Shown here: positions 1 to 9,997 of the stretch, in pieces | How the letters are laid out: each line of letters starts with the position of its first letter | How positions within the stretch are numbered: position 1 is the stretch's first letter | Origin: Fibrobacterota bacterium | Lineage (GTDB): Bacteria; Fibrobacterota; Fibrobacteria; UBA5070 | DNA: 64,000 nt | Direction of reading: 5' to 3' | NCBI GenBank assembly: GCA_016715065.1 | Contig: JADKBN010000015.1 | Coordinates: 1 to 64,000 of the forward strand | Notes under the pieces: model-generated | Databases searched by the model: none | The model's input: only the letters and a program-made list of their open reading frames with translations | What the model was told of the DNA's origin: nothing | Position numbers and translations under genes: made by a program

Positions 1-3000
1 GAAGCTTTTCTGCCGCTCGAATCATAATCTTCATAGCGGGCGGTGTCCTCCCCTCGCACAGACCGCATCAACAGCCCGTCGGAGTAGGTGCTTCGCTCGA
101 CAATTCCGAATTTATCCGTATGAGAAACCACATTCCCGTCATAGTCGTAGGTCCAGCGTTCGGCTTTCCGACTTACCACAAGCTTGGCCATTTCTTCGGG
201 GTCCGCCGCGTCCACCGCTCGACCGCGAACCATCAATTCCTTTTAGAATCTCGCCCACGAGGATCCGGACAAGATCAGATTCCCGCGGCTAACATATTCG
301 TATTCGGTGCGTTCTCCACGCCCGTTCACAAATGCTGTGCGGAGACCGTATTGGTCGTAGGTGTAATTGGCCAATCCGGATCAATGGCTGGCCGGGCAGT
401 CGCCACCCATTCCTTCAAGAGATTGGAGGTGGAATCAAATTCTCCTCGCCGAAAACATACCGCTCACCCCATTGAGCACTGCCTTTTCTGCCGTTTTATT
501 TCCATTGAGATCATATTCGAAGGATCGGTGGCCCTTGCCTGCAAGATGAGTTGCGATCACTTGACCCAGTGCATTTAGCCAAGAAGTGTCCGTTGACCCG
601 TCTGGATGCTGCGTAACCACAAGTTTGCGAAGATAGTCATGTTTGGTGACCGTCGGTCATCGTCATTTTCCGGGTTTCCGTGCGAGATTGGATGGTTTTC
701 CCAGGTCGAAGGATCTGCGGAGGTATACACTTTGATGGCGTGAGATTTCCCGCTCGCCGTTTTGGATAGGATCGATCATTTCCACATTCCTCGGGTCCCC
801 ACCGATTAGCGAGTGACGGTGGCGACTCCATCGGCTTGTCGTATCAGTGCCATCTCCATCAGGCCGTACTTCCCGTCTCGACCGGTTTGCCGAACTCATC
901 AACAGCACGAGGTCAGATAACCACCAGTTGCGGTCCACGATTGGACTCAACCGATTCTACGCTTCCAGAGCGATTCACGCGACTGTGGTGACACTCTTCC
1001 TAAATAAACGTTGGCGAAATCTGCAGCAAGGCTCCATCAGAAGAGCGATCGCTCCAATCTGCCGAGGAATCCCAAGTATACGTCGAAATCAATCCCTGTG
1101 GCGAAACGCTCTGGTGCATCAATCCATTGGAAAGAATGGAGAGAAATTCGATTCCTTTCCGTCAGGTAAAGTGATTTTTTCCACCGTGCCATTTTATTCC
1201 GTATTAAGTCAAATTTGTTTCCCGGCCATCTGGCGTAGCAATTAAACTCACCGCACCTGAAGGCATCCCTCTGGAAAACAGTACGCCGTCCAAGACTTTC
1301 CAACACAGCAACTAAGAAACCCAGAAGGATCACCTACTCAAAGGACTGTAAAATCCGTCCATCTGGCGGCGCAGTTTGATGTACCGCACTAGATCAGAGT
1401 TTATAAAATTCTCTATAATATTGCGCCTTAAACCGCTTCATGGTTAATCAATTGATTGAAATCCTATATATCTCATCTCCCCGCAATCCCAGAGCGGCAA
1501 GGTTACTCCGTCATCGAGGTGCCGCTATTGCTGCATATCCAAGGTCTGGCACAGTAACGCTGTCTTGCTACTCCATTATAGATGCCCTGTTTCGAAACCC
1601 AATAATCAATTCGCCCAGCCATTCGAGACTCGAACAAGTCTGGAATAACATCCATACCAACCATCGACATTTTTTCTGCTGCAAAACCCAAGTGAGAATT
1701 TAAGTCCACTTCCTTCATCTGGTAGAGCCTTCGCAGACCTCAATAAAGATACTTTGGTAGTCCGAGTATTGATTCGGGCACTCAACAAACTGTACAGCAG
1801 AGTTATCAACATCCAATTCCTCAGAGCATTTTCAAAGAACTTACGCACAAATTTCCTGCGTTTGACGTCGCCAATGAATATATCATTTTTTTGTGATCCA
1901 AATTAGGGATTTCCGAGTAGTTCCCTTCCAACGTCAACTGCTTCATGTTATTGTTGCCATAAGACAACACAAGACCTCTCGTCTTTACATATATCATATC
2001 ATCTGCATCATACGACTCTTTTGGTACATAGCCAACAATTGACGTTAGCCCTGATTTCGGATCTAAAGAACAGATAAATGGATTCGTCGTGTACGGATCC
2101 ATCCGATCCACAGCATAAAAAAGAATATTCCCAAAAGGCCCAATGGCGAGCTGTTTTGGTACAGCGCGGCTACAAGGACCAACTACAGTATTAGCATTTG
2201 GGTAAATCTTTTTGACCCTCGCTCCTAGCCTAGATGTTTCCCAGATGCCAATTCTCGATGAATCAATCCTTCCCATCGTATATGGTGATGTGAGGAAATA
2301 AATAACATCCTCCGAATTCGTGATAATTTCCACTATGCTTGAAAACGCCATTTTCTCTCCGATGCCACTGTCCGCAAAACTAGCCCCCTGCAACCGCTGT
2401 CCAGTGGGCTGAACTCTCTAGACAAAACGGACGGCCGACTAACGCTTCGCGCAGACAATTGATCTGGCCGAATCATTTCCAATCCTGTCAAGGACCATCC
2501 TGGCAACATCATTTGAGGTTCCGACGAAAAGCCGGACAATTCAATCCGCTTCACCCTTGATCGAGTTACGTTGATTCGACTTTCTGTCGATTGAGATGAA
2601 GGAGTCGCCATCATTGCACCTGCCGAACTGAAACCTCTGGTGCTCGTTCCAATTCGACCAGATAAGACGTAATCGACTTTCGCAACTGCCTGATGACGCC
2701 CATGAACCTTTCGCCCCCACGCGTCAAGTCCATCCCAAGACTTACTTCATCATTTGATCCTGAAAGTAACTCTGCAGCTGTTTGCCCAAGAAAAGGATAC
2801 GTCCCACTACACCGGCAAATACGCACCTCCACGAGATTTGAGGAGTCCCCACCTGTCCACAGATTGAACCGCACCAAACGACCAGTTTTCCGACCCTCTA
2901 CTTCTTCCGAATTGTAAATAAGCTCAAGGTCGGTACCAGGAATCTTGATTCGTTCGCGCATCGTCTGGTTATTTACACCAATTTCACACCCTTCCTTGCA

Positions 3001-5564
3001 TTACTGGAATCTTTTACTTCGTCTTCCGGATCATCTTCAGGTGAAATATCTGGATCAACAATAATCGGAAAATTCAAATCAATCGGACTAAATGAGGTCG
3101 TCAATGCCCGCATTGCACTCGCACCCGCTGCGTACTTCCCTCCCAGAACCGTCCGCTCCTCGTGCGTGAACCCAAGCGCCGTCAGGCTATCCTCCGATTC
3201 CTCGGCTCCATCCCCATTCATGTCGATTCTGGCCAAGCCAGCTCCATCCTTCCCCAAAATCCGGATGATCCGGCCATTGGAAAGCTCCTTCCAATCACCC
3301 AGTTTTCGGTCATACGACCCAACCGACCAGGCCACCCCAGCTTGGAGGTAAATTCAGGAAATTGTCCACGTAGAAGGGAACGGGTTTCGAAAATTGCAGG
3401 TGGTTTGACTTTGGCGCCTCATCCACGGTTACATCTGCACAGAATGTGTAACCGACTGTCGGAGGCAAGTCTGCCGGCATAGCTTTTGTCCCGTGTACTC
3501 GGTGATGCGTAGGTTCGCCTTGGAAAGGGTTGTGCGCGTACCGTCCTCGTTTTCCACCTCGATGCCCGTTCCAGAAGGAACGATGACCACGGATTGACGG
3601 GAACCGTCTTTATCGCGCATAACAGAGCCCGCGACCACCTGCGAAACGCTGGCATTCGCCTGGATTTCTGTGACCGACGTATCCAGCCTCACCAACACCA
3701 CTGTATCTAGCGGCAAAACATCTCCGCCATGGACATCCATGGCGCGTTGGCTGGTGTGATAACCGGATTTCTCAAAGACCACCACGCGCGACGACCCGCC
3801 GCCGATCAGCAGATCCCAGTTTCCCGCCGCACGGGTGCGGGTGGCTCCAAAATTGAGTTGGTTCAAGATGGTGACATGGACATTGACCAAGGGCTTTCGC
3901 TCTTGATCGATCACCACGCCGCGCAGAACGGCGCGATCCAAGGGCTTGGTGGAATCGGTCAGAAATCCTGTTTGGACCGCCGATTCCCCTTTGATCAAGA
4001 AATCGCTTCCGATCGATAGGTCCGAAACACGAGTCGCGGGATAGGCGGGCGCGACGGGCTCCGGAAGCACCACTTCACCTACCCGGATCACCTGGATGGA
4101 GGCCGTTGCGCGATTCCCAACCGCATCCACCGCCGTCTTTTCGATTCGATTGACACCAATGGATAGGTCTGCCCATTCCTCGAAGTTTGCGGTGTCCACC
4201 TTCCATCTCACCAAGACCTTGCTGGCTCCTGTGCTGGTCCCGTTGGCTGGTTCAAGGAAGGTGATGACAGGCGGTTTGGTGTCTAGCATCACATTGACGG
4301 AATCTCCCGCTTGGTTCCCGACCGCATCCGAGGCAAATCGGCGAATGCGGTTCCATCCTTCCAGCAAATCAGTCGAATCCGGAGGCTGCTGGATCCCGTC
4401 GACCCTCCAGACCACTTGGATCTTGGGTTGGTTGGTCTCTGTGCCAAAAATTGGCGACACGATCTTGATCTGAGGTGGGGTCAGATCCAAGCTCACCCTG
4501 ACCCCGGCACTATCGCGATTGCCTGCCGAGTCGGAGGCGTAACGTGTAAAGCTGTTCAGTCCCTCCTGCAAGGTCACCACATCTGTCGTGACCAATCCGT
4601 CCGCGCTCCACACCAGCGATAAACTGGAAGTCCGTGTGGAGAAGCCATCGGTAGGAGAAAGGATCCGGACCACAGGTGCGGTCCAATCGACCATGGCAAC
4701 CACAGAATCACAGACGTTTTCAAAGCAGCGGGAAATGACTCGTCGCCCTTCACCACTGAACGACTGAACCAGGCCGGTATCTTGGGCGACACCATCGACG
4801 CTCCAAGCCACGCTCTGGTTATGCCAGTTGGTCCAGAAGCGTCGCGGCCCTTGGATCACCACCGAATGCGTACGTAGCCACGATGGCGGGGTGGCCAGTT
4901 TCCCGAAGATCCCTTTGGTATCCCACCCCCATGTCTGATTCAAACCAAGGAGCCTTCCACGCAGGGTGGCCCGATCCAACAGCGTCACGCTGGAGCGAGG
5001 AGCCAACAACGTGCCGAGGAATTTCGAATCGTATCCAAGCTGGATTGCCCCACCTTGGATAACCATTACCACCCGACTCGCTGTGGCGCTGTCGGTGGCA
5101 CCGGGCCAACGGATCTGCACACGATCCATCCAGGTCAGGCCGTTTGCCACCTGGATTTCCAACTGGCTGGAAGATGTTGCCCCTGCCGTATCCACGACAA
5201 TTTTTGAATCCCACTCCATCGAGAGCTTGCTGAACTTGTAGACACCCGGCTTCAAGGACAAAGTCGATGCCGAGCGGGCCACCACGCGACCGTGGTAGCT
5301 GGTGTCGACGGATCCAACCTGACCCGCTCCGATGGCTCGCTCGGAGTTGACCGTGGCGAAGCTTGGTGGGAGTGCGGGCAGGGCACACGCCGAAGCCCCC
5401 TTTGTCGAGCGCACGAGGCCGGTCAACTGAACACGTCCGAGCTGTTTCAACTGATCGGCCACGATCAGAGCCGAGTCTGAGCAGATCGCACCTGTCTGGG
5501 CGAATGATTGACCAGACATCAAGGACAACAGCACAACGAAGGCGGACACGGTATGGGGCTTCAT
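1..5564 (-). pseudogene. RHS/teneurin-like secreted YD-repeat protein, 5' part intact, rest frame-broken
   Basis: The ATG at 5564 follows GGAG at good spacing and gives a signal peptide (about residues 1-23, ending near SFAQ). About 690 codons are then open. Residues 60-225 form a beta-rich block resembling choice-of-anchor or polymer-forming domains; about 295-510 are three Ig-like repeats, each with a (T/K)PP start and a DSAGN/DAVGN motif; about 550-620 is a carboxypeptidase-regulatory-like segment. Near 3485 the frame changes, and it changes again near 3345, 2985, 2735, 2400, 1830 and at several places below 1330. Homology to RHS proteins continues across the breaks: WDGLDAWGRKVHG near 2720, KHDYLRKLVVTQHPDGSTD near 630, ERYVFGE near 450, RWTYDYDGNVVSHTDKFG near 140. 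NHL-like and YD-repeat segments follow each other as in teneurin-type proteins, and the gene continues past base 1. Either a decayed gene or a stretch with indel errors. Confidence 0.75.
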
Positions 5565-5895
5565 CTGTCGATCTCCGGGGGATTTGGAGGGAATCAAACT
5601 CTGGCGAGGAATTTAAATGCGCTTTCCGGGAATGCAACCAGAATATTTTCCTGAAGCCCCCCAGAAACACCATTTTCTTTCAGGCCGTGGCGGCAGGCTC
5701 ACCCAAAAACGAAAGCGCCCCGATCTCACTTGGAGACCAGGGCCCCAGATTCCATGCGGCTTTGAAGGGGGTTACTTGCTCAAATCGGCAGGACGGATAC
5801 CCGTCGAATCCGTGATGATGTCCCAAGAAATGCCATGTTCAAGGAGTTTGCGGGCCGCAGCAACAGCTTTGGCACGTTCACCGAAGGCCATGCCC

Positions 5896-6663
5896 TCAGC
5901 TTTGCTCCTTGGCCTCGGCCCTCAGCTCTGTAAAGATTTTCGCTTCTGGCAATTTGATTCTGGTCGCCATGACTTCCCTCTCTTCTTCTTCGGTCAATTT
6001 ACCCACTCGAAACAGCAGCGTGGAAATCTTTGCTTCGTCTTCCACGCTCAAGCCCGCTTTTTCCAGGCAGTCCATGCCCAAAGCCGCCTTCTCCGTCTTG
6101 GATAGTTCCCCCTTGAACAGGGTGAACAGGCCTCCCGCGATCACATTGGCCTTGCCACGCCAGTTCCAAAGGTCTTCCTCTGCGGTCTTGTGCACCCGGT
6201 GACGGAAGGTCAGAACGGGCTCGCTGTCCATCGGATCGTTCAATTGGAGGCGCTCGGAGACTTTGCCCGGATCACTGTCGGTCACCACTGCCACCGGGAT
6301 GATGTGGTGGTCTGGAAAGCGCACCATCAAGTCCAGCACATAACGGGCGGTCCGGAGGATGTCGACCGACTTCGAGGTCGACCAATGCTCGAACAAGACC
6401 ACCATCGTGACCGATTCGCCACCCTGAAAGGTGTACGAGATCGGCACGTCCATCACGAAACCCTTCTTGCGGTAGTCGGTCTTGCGGGTCTCGGAGCGAA
6501 GGATTTCCCACGAAATGGGATCCCCGAATTTCTCCGCCATCTCCGGCAGCAGAAACCGCCAGGTGTCCACGGGGAAATCCGAAATCAGATCCTTGATCGC
6601 CTGGTCCAGCGAGAGATCCGAGGTGGCGGGTTTGCGTTTCGATGACGACTTTGTCTTCGGCAT
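5896..6663 (-). CDS. Rpn-family (PD-(D/E)XK) nuclease/transposase-like protein, C-terminal frameshift
   Basis: 255 residues from the ATG at 6663; an upstream in-frame GTG gives a poorer start. After a basic N-terminus it shows FLLPEMAEKFGDPISWEILR and then a core with MDVPISYTF and VVLFEHWSTSK, which fits the D...ExK/ExS nuclease core of recombination-promoting nucleases (Rpn, formerly PF04754). A long charged C-terminal helix follows. The frame stops just after AEAKEQS. One base over, translation continues EGMAFGERAKAVAAARKLL and on to a stop at 5772, which looks like the usual Rpn C-terminal tail (repeated alanine/lysine helix, then a small HTH-like end). A one-base indel near 5898 therefore probably removed about 40 residues. 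It stands alone between the broken RHS gene and a divergent barrel gene. The family assignment is by pattern, moderately sure. Confidence 0.6.
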   Translation of the reverse strand: MPKTKSSSKRKPATSDLSLDQAIKDLISDFPVDTWRFLLPEMAEKFGDPISWEILRSETRKTDYRKKGFVMDVPISYTFQGGESVTMVVLFEHWSTSKSVDILRTARYVLDLMVRFPDHHIIPVAVVTDSDPGKVSERLQLNDPMDSEPVLTFRHRVHKTAEEDLWNWRGKANVIAGGLFTLFKGELSKTEKAALGMDCLEKAGLSVEDEAKISTLLFRVGKLTEEEEREVMATRIKLPEAKIFTELRAEAKEQS

Positions 6664-6866
6664 GCCCCTCAATGTAGCCCTTTCGCTTCTACCAAAATCT
6701 GTCTCTCTGCCGGACGGCACCGCGTGTGCGCTTCCCTGGCACCGGGTCTTCGTCGATTTGGAATAGACAACGCTCTCCGATTTCGCATCTTTTCAGTGAG
6801 TTCGATCCGCCCCGAGTCTTCTGCTCCGGCACGATCGAATCATCCCCCTCCCCTGAAAGACGCCCC

Positions 6867-7451
6867 ATGAAAATCCTCCTCTCCTTGATCCTCCTAGCCA
6901 CATCCTCCTTGTTTGCGTGGGACGGCCAGCGCAAGGGCTTCCTTCTCGGGATCGGGGCAGGCGCGGCCTCGGCCGGGTATGGGCTGGATGACGCCGAAGA
7001 CGACTTGGACCCCAAAACTGTCCAGTGGCTGTCTGCGATGACCGCATCGCGCATCGGTTACGCCTGGACCAACTCGTCTGCGATCGAGCTGTATTCAAAT
7101 TCTGTCGGAGTTCCCGGAGCCGGCTATGTCGGATACTCGGCGATCAACTACCAGTGGTGGAATTCGCCCGAAGTCAATGCCAATTCCTGGTTCGGCGGTG
7201 TGGGCCTATTGTCGGAAAGCAACGGGATCTCCTACAAGGATTTCGACCCAAAACCCGCAGACATGGGCTTTGGATTGAACATTGGCTATGGCCGGGAAAT
7301 CGCCTCACATGCCTCGGTCGAACTGAACATGATCATGGGCGCAATGACCGACGAGCATTACAGGGTCTCGAACGACGAGTGGGAAAAAGGCAAGGAAAGC
7401 TCGAACGTCTTCGTTGCACTCTCGGTTTCGATGAACCTGACCGGTTACTGA
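6867..7451 (+). CDS. Putative outer-membrane beta-barrel protein
   Basis: 194 residues from the ATG at 6867, chosen because it opens directly into a signal peptide (MKILLSLILLATSSLFAW). The mature part is rich in alternating aromatic and small residues (GAGAASAGYG, GYVGYSAINYQWW, WFGGVGLL, FGLNIGYGREIASHASVELNMIMG) typical of small 8-strand barrels. The last strand reads VFVALSVSMNLTGY. No enzymatic motif is visible. It is divergent from the Rpn-like gene with about 200 bases between them and has no operon partner. The exact function cannot be told. Confidence 0.6.
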   Translation: MKILLSLILLATSSLFAWDGQRKGFLLGIGAGAASAGYGLDDAEDDLDPKTVQWLSAMTASRIGYAWTNSSAIELYSNSVGVPGAGYVGYSAINYQWWNSPEVNANSWFGGVGLLSESNGISYKDFDPKPADMGFGLNIGYGREIASHASVELNMIMGAMTDEHYRVSNDEWEKGKESSNVFVALSVSMNLTGY

Positions 7452-7524
7452 CCCTTCGGCATCCGGTTCGACGTCGGGGCGGCCCCTCCATCGCCCCGAC
7501 CCGGCAGGACTCTCCGCTCCCCCG

Positions 7525-8031
7525 TCACCCCTGACGGATATTGTCCACTCTGCGGGCACCGAAGGCGAACTGGACGTCGCCGTGTGGATGTGTGGTCAGC
7601 GGGCCGGAAACGGTCCAGCCCTGGATGCGGATGCGTCCTTCCATCATCCCCACCGGAGGAGACTGCAACATCGCCCCGAAGACGGCATGGAAATCGTCCC
7701 TGCTCTGGAGGAGTCCACAGATCGTATTGGCCACCTCGCCCAGCGCATCGATCCAAAGCTCCAGATCGAGGTCCGGCCGCAGGAGCTTGCGCAAACGGTC
7801 TTCGGTGGCGACCACGCATTGGCACCGCCACTGGTTTCCGGCGAATCCAACCGCCGCTCCCGTTTCTACCGACGCATTGAACGTTGGCCAAACCATCCAG
7901 CCCGATCCCGCCACCACCGGCATGCGAACCACCGAACGCAAGGCCTGGAGCGCACACATCTTGAAGCTCGGGACCAAGGCCTTGAGGGCCTCGCCACCCT
8001 CGTCGTCTCCGCCGGCACGCCCGGGGGTCAT
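7525..8031 (-). CDS. CheX-like chemotaxis phosphatase-family protein
   Basis: 168 residues. The start ATG at 8031 overlaps the stop of the GGDEF gene (ATGA), so the two are translationally coupled. Residues 95-106 read DALGEVANTICG, which matches the CheC/CheX/FliY signature with the paired acidic and amide residues (here E99 and N102) that form the CheY-P phosphatase active site. The region around it (PDLDLELWIDALGEV, then GAMLQSPPVGMMEGR) fits the alpha-beta CheX fold. Single-copy CheX domains often appear next to response regulators. Here the partner is a diguanylate cyclase with a receiver-like N-terminus, so a role in dephosphorylating or sensing that partner is an inference. Reasonably sure of the family, not of the substrate. 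Confidence 0.65.
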   Translation of the reverse strand: MTPGRAGGDDEGGEALKALVPSFKMCALQALRSVVRMPVVAGSGWMVWPTFNASVETGAAVGFAGNQWRCQCVVATEDRLRKLLRPDLDLELWIDALGEVANTICGLLQSRDDFHAVFGAMLQSPPVGMMEGRIRIQGWTVSGPLTTHPHGDVQFAFGARRVDNIRQG

Positions 8032-8972
8032 GGTTTCCCCTCGGGAATGATCTCCCAACGGTTGCGACCGGAACTTTTCGCCAAATACAGAAGTTCGTCG
8101 GCCTGATGCAAGAAGTCTTCGGCGGAAGAAGTCAGCGAAGGAACCGCACAGGTCACCCCAAGGCTGATCGTCACGATGCCGGAGGGATGGTCCGGATGCG
8201 CGATGGCCAAATCGCTCACCCCGTGCAATAGAATGTCGGCGACTTCCTTGGCCTTTTTGCGGTCGGCATCCCAAAGCAAGATCACGAATTCTTCGCCGCC
8301 GTAGCGCGCCACCAAATCGTCCTCGCCGTCCACCAAGGTGGCCAGCTTGTGCGCGACCTCCTGCAGGCAACGATCCCCTGCTTGGTGCCCCAAACTGTCG
8401 TTGAGCTTTTTGAAAAAATCGATGTCGGAGAGGATCAGGGTGATGGGAATCCCGTCCCCCACCGCACGTCCCCACAGAAAATCGAAATGTTCCTCGAAAC
8501 GCCGGCGATTGGGAATCCCCGTGAGACCGTCGCGCACCGATTGTTCTTGGAGCCGGTTGTTGGCTTCCTGGAGAAGGTCGGCCATCCGCACACGGCCGGA
8601 ATCGCGCTTGATGCGTTCTTCGAACCGATCGACCAGGCGACGCAGGGAGACTTTCTCCACATGCAACCGACCGATGGACAGCACCCACTCCACCAAGGGA
8701 GGGACGTCCGTTTCGCGCAGTTGATTCGGCAACACCAGTCGACTGGCGACCAGGCCATCCTGCTCGATCCAGGGCACGCGAGCTTCCATGCCGGCATCCG
8801 CCACGACCACCACCACCTCTCCCGGTGCTGGTGGGTTGGATTCTCCGCCGACCTGGACTTTCAGCCACAACTGGTCGTCGGCAGTCATGCGAAGGCTCAA
8901 CCCGAACAAGGCCGCCGCCGGCTGGTCGGAGAGCAAAACAACACGGCAAATCCTGGAAGGCTGTTGGATCAC
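8028..8972 (-). CDS. GGDEF diguanylate cyclase
   Basis: 314 residues from a GTG at 8972, preceded by GAGG six bases upstream and ten bases after the RluA stop; an ATG at 9083 would overlap RluA by about 100 bases. Residues 1-100 form a small alpha/beta domain that resembles a degenerate receiver (VVLLSD, VVVVVADAG, LVLPNQLR). A helix-rich linker (about 100-145) leads to the GGDEF domain, with DGLTGIPNRRRFEE, DIDFFKKLND and the active-site loop GGEEF at 225-229. All catalytic features for making cyclic di-GMP from two GTP are present. The allosteric RxxD I-site normally found five residues before GGEEF is missing, so product inhibition is unlikely. Second gene of the rluA-type / GGDEF / cheX string. 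Confidence 0.85.
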   Translation of the reverse strand: MIQQPSRICRVVLLSDQPAAALFGLSLRMTADDQLWLKVQVGGESNPPAPGEVVVVVADAGMEARVPWIEQDGLVASRLVLPNQLRETDVPPLVEWVLSIGRLHVEKVSLRRLVDRFEERIKRDSGRVRMADLLQEANNRLQEQSVRDGLTGIPNRRRFEEHFDFLWGRAVGDGIPITLILSDIDFFKKLNDSLGHQAGDRCLQEVAHKLATLVDGEDDLVARYGGEEFVILLWDADRKKAKEVADILLHGVSDLAIAHPDHPSGIVTISLGVTCAVPSLTSSAEDFLHQADELLYLAKSSGRNRWEIIPEGKP

Positions 8973-8982
8973 AGCCCTCAGT

Positions 8983-9921
8983 CTAGCATGAAACTGGGAG
9001 AAAGGGAAATGTTTCCGACGCACACCGAAGCATCGCCGGAAGGGTTCCGGGGGGAGCGGGGTGGAACTCGAGTTGGAAGGCATGAAGCTGGAGCCGTTCG
9101 ATCGGCTCGAAGCCAGGGACCTTTCCGGAACGCTGTTTGTATCCCTGGCCTTGATGTCCGTCGTAGAGCAGATCGCCCACGATGGGATGCCCCAGACTTA
9201 GGCAGTGGACCCGGATCTGGTGCATCCTGCCCTGGAAGGGGCGCGCCAGCACCCAGGTGGTGCCATCGGGGCCAACGGCCAGCGGGATGATTTCCGTGCG
9301 AGCTTCCTTTCCGTCGGGTCGGACGGTTTGGCGGAGAGGGATTTGCGGGTCCTGGGCTGGACCGATGGGGCCTTCGGCTCGCAGCGGCGAGGCCACGATG
9401 CCATGCACGCGCGCCAAGTAGGCCTTCTCCACTCGACGGTGCTCGAAAGCCCGGTTGAGCCAGCCGGGCAGCCGCGGGCCGCGGGCGAAGAGAACCAACC
9501 CGGAGGTATCGCGATCGATGCGGTGCACCGGCGACCAGTCGGGGCCCCAAAGCCGGCGAACCTGCCAGACCAGACTCTGGCGGTACACCCGCGGAGTGGA
9601 ATGGACCGGCATGCCCGAAGGCTTGTCGACGGCCAACCATTCGTCCCCCAAAGCCACGATCCGCCAATCGGTGGGCACCTCGGGTTCCACGTAATCGCGA
9701 TGGACGCACTCCACCTTCTCCCCACAAACCAACGGACGATCCGGCTTTGGATGCGGATCCCCCTCAACCAGGACATCGCCTTGGCAGATTCTGTCCAGCC
9801 ACTCGTCGCGATCGCGGTAGGTGAAGCGACCGGCGAGGTAGTCCAGCAGGGACATCCCTCCCGGCGAGGGCACGGCGCTGGCGAACACGTAGGGTCCGTC
9901 GTCTCCGGGGAGCAATGCCAT
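8983..9921 (-). CDS. RluA-family pseudouridine synthase
   Basis: 312 residues, ATG at 9921. The catalytic motif HRIDRDTSG with its active-site aspartate is near residue 134, followed by GLVLFAR. Later come KAYLARVHG and GRMHQIRVH plus HPIVGDLLYDG, the standard RluA/RluC/RluD/TruC pattern. It converts uridine to pseudouridine in rRNA or tRNA; the exact target cannot be read from sequence. The N-terminus (YLAGRFTYRDRDEWLDRICQGDVLVEG) looks like a short S4-like RNA-binding domain. It is the first gene of a string with the GGDEF cyclase and CheX-like protein; whether that linkage is functional is unknown. Confidence 0.88.
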   Translation of the reverse strand: MALLPGDDGPYVFASAVPSPGGMSLLDYLAGRFTYRDRDEWLDRICQGDVLVEGDPHPKPDRPLVCGEKVECVHRDYVEPEVPTDWRIVALGDEWLAVDKPSGMPVHSTPRVYRQSLVWQVRRLWGPDWSPVHRIDRDTSGLVLFARGPRLPGWLNRAFEHRRVEKAYLARVHGIVASPLRAEGPIGPAQDPQIPLRQTVRPDGKEARTEIIPLAVGPDGTTWVLARPFQGRMHQIRVHCLSLGHPIVGDLLYDGHQGQGYKQRSGKVPGFEPIERLQLHAFQLEFHPAPPGTLPAMLRCASETFPFLPVSC

Positions 9922-9997
9922 CAGGGACGCCGAGCCATGGCGAGCCGGCCCCGGCGGAACGCTCGGGGACAGATTCCGTCATCCAGGACGCGACCGG

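Noticed and set aside
1440..1703. Small plus-strand frame of 87 codons
   Set aside because: It lies over the broken RHS gene, and the minus strand there still encodes readable RHS-type protein in shifting frames.
9083..9083. ATG at 9083 as start of the GGDEF gene
   Set aside because: It would overlap the RluA gene by about 100 bases with no ribosome-binding site; the GTG at 8972 has GAGG and fits the operon spacing.
8338..9290. Long plus-strand open frames opposite the GGDEF and RluA genes
   Set aside because: They mirror the GC-rich third-position pattern of the minus-strand genes, have no family motif and no ribosome-binding site.
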